Assembly: GCF_014356525.2 (NCBI RefSeq)
Contig: NC_052505.1
Coordinates: 8,062,171-8,126,170, forward strand
Reading direction: 5' to 3'
Length of the DNA: 64,000 nt
Source of the DNA: Nilaparvata lugens
Taxonomy: Eukaryota; Arthropoda; Insecta; Hemiptera; Delphacidae
In this document: positions 46,601-53,600 of the stretch, piece after piece
How positions within the stretch are numbered: position 1 is the stretch's first letter
Layout: every line of letters begins with the position of its first letter
Position numbers and translations under genes: made by a program
The notes under the pieces: generated by a model
The model's database searches: none
The model's input: the letters and a program-made list of their open reading frames with translations, nothing else
What the model was told of the DNA's origin: nothing

Positions 46601-48333
46601 CAGCATCATAGCGCTGAGGAACCGCTCGACGCTGCTTTGCTGCCAAAATTGTGACGCACATTGTACAACACCCCCAACACTCCTCCTTCGCCACCCCACC
46701 CCCGTCACCGCAACACAACGGGTGGTTTCAGTGCAGGCTCCATTACCGTCTCTTCCAAGCGGCAAGCTTCATTTCAACAATCTCAATTTCAGAAAACTCT
46801 CCACAACAAAAAATGCACAGCGCTTGATCATAATACAAATATGCAGCATAGAGTAATGTGAACTATGATTCAATTTAAGAACAGGAAACGTAGTGCGAAA
46901 CGAGATTAATTCGCAACTATATATTGGAGAAGTGAATAATTAATGCATATTCTATGACCAAAGATACTCTTTTAAAAAATATTCACATTACTTGATTGCT
47001 TTTATCGAACTTGACTACCTTTCCTGAGTGTAAGCCAGTTGTAATCGATCGAATAAACACAATATTTGCTACAGTTGTTCACTATTTATTGTAGCCTACA
47101 ATTTCAGAATATTGTTTGTCTTTCCATATTGTTTGAACATTTATTTTTCTTTATCATATTATTTGTTTTTTTTTTGTATTGTTATCTTGTAATAGAGAGT
47201 TAAGTGTGAGAGAGTGCCGACTGCGCCCTAACTCCGCTCTCTAGGAAAAATAAAGGCTGTTATTCAATTCAATAAGTAACACTGATTAGGAGTGGGCTAA
47301 GAGACTTGGACGTATTGAATATTATGTATGATAATAGAACCACCAACACTGGTGAACGAAACTGCTCAATTGCTTAAAAACTGTTCTCTGGGACAGAATT
47401 ATGACAGGTATATTCATAGTAGAGGTTAGTGCTTCTTAGAAAAATATGTACTACATTGTGGTGCAGGCACATATGAAAATGTAAGTAGTGAATGATCACT
47501 TGATATGTAACAATATTGTTGACACTCAAAGCAACTATATGGGTTTCATATCAAATGAACCAGGTATATTATAAATAATCAAGTATTTTCAAAGTTATTA
47601 ACATAGGTAGGCTACATCTCAACGAAATTATTTCCAGTTTTCACTAAAAATTTGCCCATTAACTTACTTAGTTTTGTTTTTCAGCCTACCAGGCTACTTA
47701 TATCTGGGGCTACTGTTCGAAATCGACAACAATGTGATACATGGTTGAACTCGTCTTGACTTCCCCTATCAAGCTATGTAGGTCTCAATGCTGGATTCCG
47801 CGGCATATATACTAAAGTGCGCCCTCATATCAGTGTAGGCTATACATACATTCTGCCAGACTTTCTGGAGAGGTTATCTAGTTTTAGCTAAGGAAAATTT
47901 TCCAATATTGAACAAAGCGCATCCAAAATTAAATTTCAAGTGGGCTACTAATACCCGATTGATACTCATAATACCGGAGCAACTGACTTGGATAAGTTAA
48001 GCCAGTATTTATGTCTATATAAAACTCTTACCATATTCAATTTTAAAACATCACAAACATCTTGGTGAATGACATGAGACATCACAGACTTCATGGTGAA
48101 TATAGCCTACTTTTTTATAAGATATTATGCAAACAAATTAGTTTTAACAATAGAATAACATGCATTATGTATGTTGAATAAATTATCAATACCTTGACAA
48201 CCTCAACGCTGACCCCCTTTGAAAGGTCTGTGTTACAAGAGCCATCCAAGGAGTCGACAATCCTCGTGACTTCGCACACAGATAACCTGCCGCGTCGAGA
48301 CTGACGTTTTTTGCTTGAGTTATTGTTACCCAT
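20957..48333 (-). CDS. MEAK7-like TLDc-domain protein (complete)
   Basis: Exons on the minus strand: 48333-48193, 35164-34904, 32743-32561, exon 4 (28513-28260 or 30888-30635), 27208-27051, 26351-26233, 23616-23434, 21064-20957. Phases agree throughout, giving 468 residues against about 456 in human MEAK7. The start is MGNNNSS, a myristoylation-type N terminus matching the family's MGN. Residues 1-230 are the helical N-terminal half. The TLDc domain runs from about 240 to 433 with LFSTGSHGESFSMLVGKI, GPTIIVVEDEAGHVFGGVTS, a second strand block around NDHFMYLN, and GMGGQHNYWGFWLDAEFGKG. The C terminus has ILVKDPTARCILEMAGKTQH, like the family's ILDADP...GHSRHSEG. MEAK7/EAK-7 proteins are lysosome-associated and promote mTOR signalling; some TLDc proteins bind V-ATPase. 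Function here is inferred from family. Exon 4 is duplicated. Confidence 0.93.
21845..22035 (+). mobile_element. tRNA-derived SINE
   Basis: GGTTCGAATCCC at 21912-21923 is a perfect polymerase III B box, preceded by TAGCGCTACCTGG and a TAGCGAAGACAGCTAAGATG A-box-like block about 50 bases upstream. The 3' end has CACGCGCACGTAAAAAGC and an A-rich tail (AATAAAAAAAAGT). It is in MEAK7 intron 7, antisense to the gene. A real tRNA gene is unlikely, as no cloverleaf could be completed. Confidence 0.65.
22060..22992. mobile_element. Foldback element built of GAGCAAATGCTC palindromes
   Basis: The ends mirror each other: GGCCCATATGAATAAAACC on the left against GGGCCATATGAATAAAGTTG from the right. Inside, the words GAGCAAA, ATGCTC and TTTGCTC occur more than twenty times in both orientations near both ends, separated by a unique 350-bp centre with an (AT)n tract. 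No coding capacity. MEAK7 intron 7. Confidence 0.75.
22582..22637. repeat. (AT)n microsatellite
   Basis: About 27 AT units with one interruption, inside the foldback element. Confidence 0.95.
23434..23616 (-). CDS. MEAK7-like exon 7
   Basis: Phase 0 at both ends; acceptor TGCTTGCAG, donor AAG|GTGGGA. It encodes GMGGQHNYWGFWLDAEFGKG, then SCTTF and the HLEVWGVG strand, the C-terminal half of the TLDc domain (residues 373-433). It carries the conserved GGQHNY and FGKG signatures of the MEAK7 branch. Confidence 0.95.
24250..24400 (-). mobile_element. LINE 3' end
   Basis: It shares with 41715-41860 the block ATCATAATATAATTATGAC, GGAGGAAAAA(A/C)TAGGCTGAGC and TAAGTTAATGTTGTC-like sequence. The outer end carries a (TTTA)n tract at 24251-24270, the tail on the minus strand. 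Confidence 0.6.
24869..25363. mobile_element. MITE with TTAGCCTTCCGG ends
   Basis: TTAGCCTTCCGGTAGTCGC on the left pairs with GCGACTGCCGGAAGGTTAA on the right. TTGTACTTT...ACAAC blocks next to each end pair as well. About 495 bp, no coding frame. A TTA target duplication is possible. MEAK7 intron 7. Confidence 0.75.
25851..26175. repeat. 111-bp tandem repeat, nearly 3 copies
   Basis: The units starting at 25851, 25962 and 26073 (AATGCTGTCTGAATTGAGC...) are identical by eye; the third lacks its last few bases. The exact identity points to recent expansion. It lies 58 bases beyond the donor of exon 6 within MEAK7 intron 6. Confidence 0.95.
26233..26351 (-). CDS. MEAK7-like exon 6
   Basis: The acceptor TCTTTTTCAG completes Gly, then DSTCFLFTLRPLVSVFHATG and FNDHFMYLNQNQQTMPNGL, ending at donor CTG|GTATGT. 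The human family reads CFLFSICPSMAVY...NDHYMYLNHGQQTIPNGL, a close match. Not evident in simple ORF listing. Confidence 0.95.
26400..27040. other. MEAK7 intron 5: no feature seen
   Basis: AT-rich sequence with no repeat or coding remnant that I can support. Confidence 0.5.
27051..27208 (-). CDS. MEAK7-like exon 5
   Basis: Acceptor CATATTGCAG, donor CAAG|GTCAGT. It begins R-PLFSTGSHGESFSMLVGKI and ends SWLVSPKFQ plus one base of Gly. This is the N-terminal half of the TLDc fold (residues 280-333), with the typical G.SF..L...I...GPT...(E/D)D..GH.FG pattern. Confidence 0.95.
28023..28195. mobile_element. Palindrome with hammerhead cores (Penelope-like remnant)
   Basis: The left arm AAAACACTGGGTTGTTGTCA... 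is mirrored by ...TGACAACAACCCAGTGTTTT, with the symmetry centre near 28109. Each arm reads outward as a hammerhead-like core followed by ACATGTTTGT and a T-rich stretch, then TTTAAATAAAT. Paired terminal repeats with hammerheads are known from Penelope-like elements. Absent from duplicate copy A, so it inserted after or between duplications. Confidence 0.6.
28110..28137 (+). ncRNA. Hammerhead-ribozyme-like core
   Basis: CTGAAGA (consensus CUGANGA), TG, a 5-bp stem ACACC/GGTGT with loop ATT, T, then GAAA and C. The expected short stem III (ACA/TGT) follows, but the base at the presumed cleavage site is G, which would block cleavage. The opposite arm (minus strand) has A at that site but GGAAC in place of GAAAC. 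Confidence 0.5.
28260..28513 (-). CDS. MEAK7-like exon 4, copy B
   Basis: Acceptor TTTATGTGACCAG, donor GGAG|GTATGC. It encodes VSLDDLELWVARCGVMSLLH through LLHQDYQRQW and two bases of Arg, residues 196-280. It joins exon 3 (phase 0) and exon 5 (phase 2) correctly. Compared with copy A, four base differences, all at third codon positions and all silent. It is the copy nearer exon 5. Confidence 0.9.
28961..29729. other. Spacer between the two duplication blocks
   Basis: About 770 bases with no coding match. CACCCTGTATAG-like words at 29604 and 29720 resemble ends of common short repeats. Confidence 0.4.
30026..30583. mobile_element. Dispersed non-coding repeat (shorter copy)
   Basis: Same ends as 15345-16192, with the central part including the microsatellite missing. 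Compared with the empty site in copy B (A-run then CATG at about 27990), it was inserted into an A-run, giving A-rich flanks on both sides. Confidence 0.75.
30635..30888 (-). CDS. MEAK7-like exon 4, copy A
   Basis: It has the same length, splice sites and encoded residues as copy B, differing at four silent third positions. Because the exon is 254 nt, including both copies would shift the frame, so transcripts must use one or the other. It is nearer exon 3. The sequence alone cannot say which copy is spliced in. Confidence 0.88.
31413..31449 (-). ncRNA. Hammerhead-like core, left arm
   Basis: Minus strand: CTGAAAA (consensus CUGANGA, one G to A change), perfect 6-bp stem II GTGACC/GGTCAC with loop GGTGT, GAAA, stem III ACC/GGT with TT loop, then C at the cleavage position (GUC). 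The G to A change in the core probably abolishes activity. Confidence 0.5.
31454..31491 (+). ncRNA. Hammerhead-like core, right arm
   Basis: Plus strand: CTAGAAA in place of CUGANGA, stem II GTGGCC/GGTCAC (one G-T wobble), GAAA at 31480-31483, stem III ACC/GGT and cleavage triplet GTC at 31489-31491. Core mutated, so likely inactive. Confidence 0.4.
31881..32268. mobile_element. Nested palindrome
   Basis: The outer arms TTTTGGAACGGGTCTCATTC and the complement of TGATACACGTTCCAAAA pair at the edges. CTCGCTGAAGG and GGATTAATTCGTCCTT words resemble the inner parts of the Helitron-like copies at 58650 and 59720. A separate MITE is inserted at the centre. Confidence 0.6.
31998..32150. mobile_element. 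MITE with GGCCCGGTT ends
   Basis: GGCCCGGTTGCAGAAAAGGCTG pairs imperfectly with the complement of GGCTTTTGTGAAACCGGGCC, with an inner AACCAATCAGAGAAG/CTTTCTCTGATTGGTT pair. Related words (CAAAAGCCGGTTAAATTT) occur in the Helitron-like copies at 60072 and 62082. Confidence 0.75.
32561..32743 (-). CDS. MEAK7-like exon 3
   Basis: Acceptor GTATGTTTTCAG, donor ACCC|GTAGTT. Sixty-one codons: YVSDVLESYLRGIERRRTRE ... FNVARCWCVELESDSSEVSV, residues 135-195. This is the helical N-terminal region, less conserved than TLDc. The 3' edge was chosen because it keeps phase with exon 4; the GTCAGT donor further downstream would break phase. Confidence 0.82.
33165..33250 (-). mobile_element. Decayed Penelope-like repeat with hammerhead remnant
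   Basis: Minus strand: CAGAGATTGACAATGG, ATAACCGAAAACGGTC, then CAATAAATCTGTGG. GAAA followed by a damaged ACC/GGT stem III and GTC recalls the palindrome at 31357-31548. The CUGANGA box is lost. Confidence 0.35.
33251..34146. other. MEAK7 intron 2: no feature seen
   Basis: AT-rich sequence. The 67-codon frame at 33585-33788 has no recognised similarity. Confidence 0.45.
34147..34384. mobile_element. Palindromic MITE, full copy
   Basis: Nearly perfect mirror: TTATTAAACGAAAATCCAAAT ... GACTTCTGCTACAGCAAATA ... AGCTAAATGGAAATTCG, then the complements back to ATTTGGATGTTTGTCTAATAATAA. Same family as 12304-12449. MEAK7 intron 2. Confidence 0.85.
34904..35164 (-). CDS. MEAK7-like exon 2
   Basis: Acceptor TTGTGTTGCAG, donor CAAG|GTCAGT. 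Eighty-seven codons, phase 0: TLWREELVPSLLVLYQEELF ... AELYVSLARGDAAERARAIA ... ILLASLVK (residues 48-134). GC-rich compared with surrounding introns. Aligns with the family's NHVGEALP...RLY region. Overlapping frames on the other strand (34937-35231) are shadows. Confidence 0.88.
35250..36330. mobile_element. Composite MITE cluster with mirrored ends
   Basis: CCCATGAGAAGTGTAACATCCG at 35260 is mirrored by CGGATGTTACACCTTTCATGGG near 36297. Between them lie the long inverted repeat 35425-35858 and a partial copy of its arm at 36180-36290 (GACGTTTTTGAAAAATAT..., CTGGACTTTTT). MEAK7 intron 1. Confidence 0.65.
35425..35858. repeat. Long inverted repeat, arms about 110 bp plus nested arms
   Basis: CTAGTTATTGAGGTTTTTCA at the left end is exactly mirrored by TGAAAAACCTCAATAACTAG at the right. 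Inner blocks CTTACTGGACTTTTTGTTGC and their complements occur two times in each orientation, so several alternative hairpins are possible. Confidence 0.9.
36331..41210. other. MEAK7 intron 1, proximal part: little recognisable
   Basis: About 4.9 kb of AT-rich sequence with simple (ATT)n stretches near 37900-37990 and a LINE-tail-like AT-rich patch at 39485-39560. Small frames here show no family resemblance. Confidence 0.45.
41215..41293 (-). mobile_element. LINE 3' end, GCGCCCTAAC family
   Basis: The minus strand reads GGCTGCGCCCTAACTTTGTC, CTAGGATTAAATAAAGGCAG, CAATTCAATTTCC. The same signature ends two plus-strand copies at 43655-43717 and 47185-47273. Confidence 0.65.
41715..41860 (-). 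mobile_element. LINE 3' end, same family as 24250-24400
   Basis: Shares AGTCATAATATAATTATGAC, GGAGGAAAAACTAGGCTGAG and GTTAATGTTGTC. A minus-strand frame directly upstream (41858-42076) may be its ORF end or an unrelated coding scrap. Confidence 0.55.
42180..42510. repeat. Foldback with internal tandem units
   Basis: The outer arms pair: AGTGCTTTGTTAGTCAAGAT ATTCTCTAAC against GTTAGAGAATATCTTGACTT. Inside, a unit of about 60 bases containing AAGTTCTCTGATTCCATTTT recurs three times. Confidence 0.7.
42540..42880. repeat. Diverged tandem repeats
   Basis: Units containing GACTCCACTTTCTTATTGTT and TGATTACTTTTCAGTTTCAA recur four to five times with changing spacing. Confidence 0.65.
43655..43717 (+). 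mobile_element. LINE 3' end, GCGCCCTAAC family
   Basis: GGGACTGCGCCCTAACTTCG, AAAATAAAGGCAG, then a (ATTCA)n tail. Confidence 0.65.
43761..44370. mobile_element. Foldback element with arms of about 135 bp
   Basis: The left arm 43761-43896 (AGTGTATCATGGAAATAATA ... GGATCTTTAGTTTTAGTCC) is mirrored by 44229-44370. The centre shares words (CGAGGTTTTTG, TGCTTGAAAAATTGGAATTG, AATCAGAACTACAAT) with 57240-57500, so it carries or is built on another repeat. The frame at 44215-44415 is spurious. Confidence 0.8.
44371..45955. other. MEAK7 intron 1, middle: no feature seen
   Basis: AT-rich sequence; small frames at 45272-45535 and 45642-45830 look random. Confidence 0.45.
45970..46320. repeat. Diverged direct duplication, unit about 170 bp
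   Basis: TTTACGCCCTGAAAGGATTTCC ... TCACTTACATAATG ... TGTTTGTATTACTG, repeated as AAACGCCCTAAAAGGATTTCC ... ACACTTACATAGTG ... TGTTTGTATTACTG. Old tandem duplication or two adjacent repeat copies. Confidence 0.7.
46376..46740. other. GC-rich island in MEAK7 intron 1
   Basis: GAGACGGCGGCGAGTGCGC and similar CpG-rich sequence stand out sharply from the AT-rich intron, followed by a C-rich run. No open frame with recognisable similarity. It could be part of an inserted element, an enhancer, or a nested promoter; the sequence does not decide. Confidence 0.4.
47185..47273 (+). mobile_element. LINE 3' end, GCGCCCTAAC family
   Basis: TCTTGTAATAGAGAGTTAAG, CGACTGCGCCCTAACTCCG, AAAATAAAGGCTG and an ATTCAATTCAA tail. 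Confidence 0.65.
48193..48333 (-). CDS. MEAK7-like exon 1 (start codon)
   Basis: Start ATG at 48333-48331, 47 codons, donor CAAG|GTATTG in phase 0 with exon 2. It encodes MGNNNSSKKRQSRRGRL and on to VSVEVVK. Gly2 followed by Ser6/Ser7 and a basic stretch fits N-myristoylation plus membrane electrostatics; human MEAK7 begins MGNSRSR. The assignment rests on this N terminus, frame and phase; the intron to exon 2 is 13 kb, so a missed small exon is possible. Confidence 0.78.
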
Positions 48334-49810
48334 AGGGTTGGTGAAGGTGAATAATAAAACTAGATAATCTAACCAGCGAATCAGCCCGACATGACAAATT
48401 TGTTAATTATGTTTTATAAGAATGCAACGACTGGTAATATTGAAACGAGCACTGTACTGTAATGTCTATTCTGCTAAAACTGTAGAATATATTATTTTAT
48501 GATTTTCAGATCAATTGTTATTATTAAGACGTCTACCTGCCAAAATACTTAACTGATCAAAAATGAAATAAAATAAGACTAACACAGATTAGAGAGGTGA
48601 GAGAGAAGTCTCAAGACTTGACAACCTCAACACTCAACAACAGCAGAAAGCATTCTGTTATTTTGAAAGTAGTCAGCAAGTCAGCTGATGAAAGTTTATG
48701 AATAGATCGTCAGATAATAGAGTGCCTACGGTAATCACTAGCGCGCTCTAGTACTTTATCTGGAACCAACGGGAAAGCACGGGCAGATGAATTTACTCAT
48801 TTCATCTAGATTTCCGTTCTTCTAGAAAAACCTATTTTGAAAGATGGGCTCTTGCTGAAGCTGAATGAACGCGAGAATATCAGCTTTCATGCTGAATTTC
48901 AAAAATCTGGATTGTTAATAGCATCGGAATAATAAATATATAATCAAGACTGAAAGCATTAGCTGAAAAAACAGGATAATAGTTATTTAATCATTTAATT
49001 TTCAAAAATATGTTTTTTTACGGTAATAGACTGGAATAATTTGGACAAAATCAAGATCAGTTTTGCAAAGCTTTCTATAAGCTAACTAAAACGTTTTTGA
49101 GAAACAACAGTGACACTATTTATTATAAGTAAAGCCTCATTGAAAATTAAACTAGAAGCTTGAAACAGAGGGCAATATAATGATTAATTGTGTAATGTAT
49201 TTGAAAACAACTTGATGATTTATAATAATTGAGCAATCCGTCTACAAATATAATCTGAGCTAGGAATGTTCATTCTCAATTCAAACATTATTATTAATCT
49301 TATTAATTCAATAAAGTTGAATTTCTCAATGGAATAATACTATTTGACAAGTTTTCCTCTAGTGCTTCATGTAACAAAACAAAGACATTCCTTTGCCAAT
49401 CAAATACCTTAGTTCATTTCAAAGGAATGTGCTACCGTAAGTAAACTGTTTATATGAGTACGCTTATTGTTAATAAAGTAGTCCTATCTAACTTACAATC
49501 TCTTAGTATATGCTATTTTGTTCAATATAGTGTTGCCTAATATTCGGTTCAACTTGTTTTATTACCCATTGCATTCGTAATAAAAGTGTTATCTATCAAT
49601 ATTTATCTTTAGCTCTATTTCAATCAAGACAGATATATTATTATAAGGTATATTATTGGTTCTAGCCAAGTATAAAGAGATATATCAAATATTACCCATG
49701 CAGATTCCGAGGAGGCTCTTACTGTACTCAAATTCGTCACCTGCATAAACAATTATGATCACAAAACCTACATGAGCGACATTGTCATTCTCCTCAGAGC
49801 GGGGCTATAT
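48334..49810. other. MEAK7 5' flank
   Basis: Promoter and 5' UTR must lie here if exon 1 is right, but no clear TATA or initiator could be chosen. CTTGACAACCTCAAC at 48617-48631 exactly repeats 48193-48207 in exon 1. Confidence 0.4.
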
Positions 49811-50057
49811 TATAGTCTGTCCAAACAGGCATGAGCTCTGAAGGATTAGGCCGACCCTCCTACTAATCACACACACAAGCGCAAGTCTCCTTTTGTGTGT
49901 GTGTGTTTGAGTAAAGGGACGGTCAGCCTACCTGTATACTACGTAGTATACATGGTATATCAATGGCGCGCAGGTGGTTCGGGCGTGTGTGCCTTCGCGT
50001 TGGGGAGCGAGTGTCGACTTAATCTTTCAGGGCTCATGGCAGTCTGGACTGACTATA
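49811..50057. mobile_element. MITE with TATAGTC ends
   Basis: TATAGTCTGTCCAAACAGGC...GAAGGATTAGGC pairs imperfectly with the complement of the right end (TTAATCTTTCAGGGCTCATG ... CTGGACTGACTATA). The centre has a (GT)n run at 49893-49909 and a GC-rich patch. Lies between MEAK7 exon 1 and the unrecognised gene. Confidence 0.65.
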
Positions 50058-50130
50058 GAGATAGTACTTCAAGTTACTCGATAAGATTCTCTACAATTAA
50101 TAAATACGAATCAATGAGATCCAAAATAGT

Positions 50131-50136
50131 TTTATT
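50131..50136 (-). terminator. Candidate poly(A) signal of the unrecognised gene
   Basis: AATAAA on the minus strand 366 bases past the stop at 50502. No closer canonical signal was found by eye. Confidence 0.3.
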
Positions 50137-50501
50137 GTATGCAAAATGTCAAATGTTTAAATAATACGGTACATCTCAAACAAAAAATATAAGATATTCA
50201 AAATATATTACTTTTAAAGTTATGCAAATATTTTAGCAAACTAATAACGTAGAATATTTTATAATATAATACTTGTCTTGAAAAATTATATACTTCATGT
50301 AAAAGCTAACAATGTCATCACAAAAATATATAAAACTTTTATATCTTATTCAAAATGAAGATATATTTATGTAGCCTACTAATTAACTATCAGCAATACA
50401 CAGTAAAAAGTGTAATAAACAATATGAATATATCTTGACTAGAAAGGTCACTTTTTGGATTGACTTTGGTTTTACTTGATTTTTTCAGGCAATTCAACCT
50501 A

Positions 50502-50647
50502 TTATCGTATGTGTGCAACAACAACATCATTAGCATCTGAGTCGATTGAAGGGGATTCCGAACGATGGGCTAGTCCGTTGGGAGCCATGACCACTTCCAA
50601 AGACTTACCAAGATCCCACAGACACGTCTCAGTATGATTCACTGCTC
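50502..50647 (-). CDS. Unrecognised gene, terminal exon
   Basis: Completes a Gly codon, then AVNHTETCLWDLGKSLEVVM and SESPSIDSDANDVVVAHIR, stop TAA at 50504-50502. Acceptor AATTGTTTCAG. Confidence 0.7.
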
Positions 50648-53600
50648 CTGAAACAATTCAGTTGAATCAATGAAATACTAGATAAGTTGTAACTATGGGT
50701 AACAATTAGCCGAGTCAATTAAGACATTGATGCGCAACAAATTATGGGAAGGCTGAATTTTTTAGGGTGCTAGTATAGTATATAGCCTGGAACCAAAGAG
50801 TCTTCACCATTACACCCTCCAGGATCCTGCTTCCACCCTCAGGACCCTCCAAAGTTCGAAACTGTAATTGCTTCTTGAAACAAGTATATCTCGGCTCTAA
50901 AACAAGATGCAAAAATTCAGCTTTCTTAGCAAAACCTTGTTTTTTCTGTCTTCATTGACTGGGCTAAATATTTGAAGTGGAAAAAATGTCGACTACTTAC
51001 TAAATGTTATATTGTCGTATTAATTTAGTTCATTGAGTTTCAAAGGTAGCAGTTTAAATATATAGAGAACATTTTAATGCTAAGAAACAAACAAGTCATA
51101 AGCAAGGTCAAATACATATCACAGTGGTCACAAAAACATACAATAAAACAAAAACATACAGTACATTGATTAATGAATGAATAGGATTCAATATGTTTTA
51201 AAATAATTAAACTGTTGAAAAATTCACTTTAGCAATTAGATGGTCTTAGAATCAGCCAGTGACATAATTATTTCTTATACTTAGTTGAACTTTCGTGATT
51301 TAAATCGCACTAACCCATTCTACGTCTCCAACATTTTATGGAGGAAAGCACCATCCAGAGAAATAATAGAGCCCACGGTAGGTTTGCTTGCTTACAAAAG
51401 AATCATCGATGGTTGGCTGCGTGCAACTGGTGTCAATAACTCAGAGAATCTGCTCGAACCCTTATACAGGTAGTTTCCAATAATAATAAAAAAAATAAGA
51501 TGAAATAATAGCTCTAGTATGGAATCCTAACTAACTCACTAATTCCTCAACTAACCCACAGGCCTACATAAATCATTTTCTTCTTATCTTGTATTGCCGT
51601 TTGTTCTTTGCTCTTCTTTCTAAATCTGTAAAGGTTATATTAATGTATTTCTCTAAACTTATACTCAACTATTTTAGTCACAAAATAATGATACTCGTCC
51701 CACAAACAAGTCTAAGACTCATGTGGGACTATTTCCTTTGTTGTTGTGTCGATGCAAGTCAATGATGTATTTTGAAAGTTATATTTCGCATAGGCTAGTT
51801 GTCTTGGGCCATCAGTTGGGGGCTGTGTTGTGGTTGTTTGTTATTAAATAATATACAGTATAGTGGGCATGTCTACGATGCAGTCGTCGAACGATGGCTT
51901 GGTATTTTGAATAACAGAATTGCAAGTTTTGTTAATTTTTTGCAAGACTTGCAAACTTTTTAATTTCTTATTACAGCTGGAAGTTGATTATAAAGTCTAA
52001 GCCCTAGTGTGAGATTTAAATTCAACTTTCAAATACTTAAATTGCGACATAGCAGTCTGATTTTTATGATTAAAAGCTATTAGCTTCTAATCACGTTTGT
52101 GGAGTACTTTTGGACGCTGGGTCCTTTTTCAACACTTTCAAAACGAACCAAGCATGCGAAAGCGCTCTACAAACGTGAGTAGAAGCTATAGCTTTTAATC
52201 ATAGAAACCAGACTGTTATGTCGTAATTTAAGTATTTGGAGGTGATCATTGATAAGCAGTTCGTAATGGAAAGAAAAATTGAAGAGTATAAATTCAACTG
52301 TATAAAGCCTTTGATGGGGGATAAGCAGATTTGCTCTACTTTTCTAGTGTCGTGTGTGTGGATATTACTTTGTTTCATCAAATTATCCATATTCTGTCCT
52401 ACATAAAGGATGGCATAGAAAATGTATATCTATTGATAACGGTCGGTATCTTTATTCGTTTTATTCCGAAAATAAGAGAGAGAAAATTATTGTAAATATG
52501 GAGAAGATCCTTCCAGCGAGAATCGGTTTTTATATGACAGCTATCCTTGACTATTTATATAACACAAAATTTATATAAAATTATATATAATACATTTAAT
52601 TATAAATATTATAAAATTATTATATATAATTATATAACAAATTTATATAACAGCTATCCTTTTCCTTTTACCCTTTACTTGGAGGAATATGCGGTGCAGA
52701 GAAATGGAGGGAGATCAACTAATTACAGTGATGAATAGAGTCATAGGTAGAAGCGCAGTTGTCATTTTGTCGATTATACTCAGTCGACTCAGAGGAAACT
52801 TCATAAGTGTATCATGAGTACTTGAACAATCTCTGGAAAACAGAGAACGCTGACCGCTTTAGAACGGCAACATCGCCGCCGCTGTATATCCCTTCTTTCT
52901 CTTTTGCTCATATCCCTCCAAGCTATTTCTAGACATGATTTGATCTACTGTGTACTTTCCCATAAGATACCCAAGCCAGAACAGAAAATTATCACTTATA
53001 GAGACTTCAAAAACTTTGATGAAGCCGCCTTCCTGACTGATGTGGCTCAGACTCCATGGCATCAAATTGAAGCATTACCCTCAGTTGATGACATGGTCAA
53101 GACTTTCGAGAATTGGACTTTGACTTTGTATGACAAACATGCACCTTATGTGACAAGGAGGATTAATAGAAAACGACGAGTACCGTGGATGACTGAAGAC
53201 ATACTTAAGATGATGGGACGTAGAGACAAAGCACATAGAAAATTTAAAAAGACATTTGACTTGGACAGTTTGATAGAGTATAGGAGCCTTAGAAATAGGG
53301 TTAAACAGGAATTACGGAACTCAAAGATTAGGTACTTGAATTCGTTTATGACAAACAATAGACAAGACTCTAAATCACTTTGGCAGGGAATAAAAGAATT
53401 CGGGCTTGGCAAACAGAAATCGAATCCACAAATTGACTTACCATTGAATAATATAAATGACCATTTCGTTTCACACTCTAACCAACGCGACGAAGTTGTC
53501 ATTGCTAATCATATAGATGATCTTGGAGAGCAGGTTACAAACTTAGATTTACCAATCACTGATCAATTTCATTTCCATCCAATCTCAGAAGAAGACACTT

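Noticed and set aside
46661..46861. 66-codon frame with Pro-rich start
   Set aside because: C-rich low-complexity sequence at the edge of the GC-rich island; no splice or family support.
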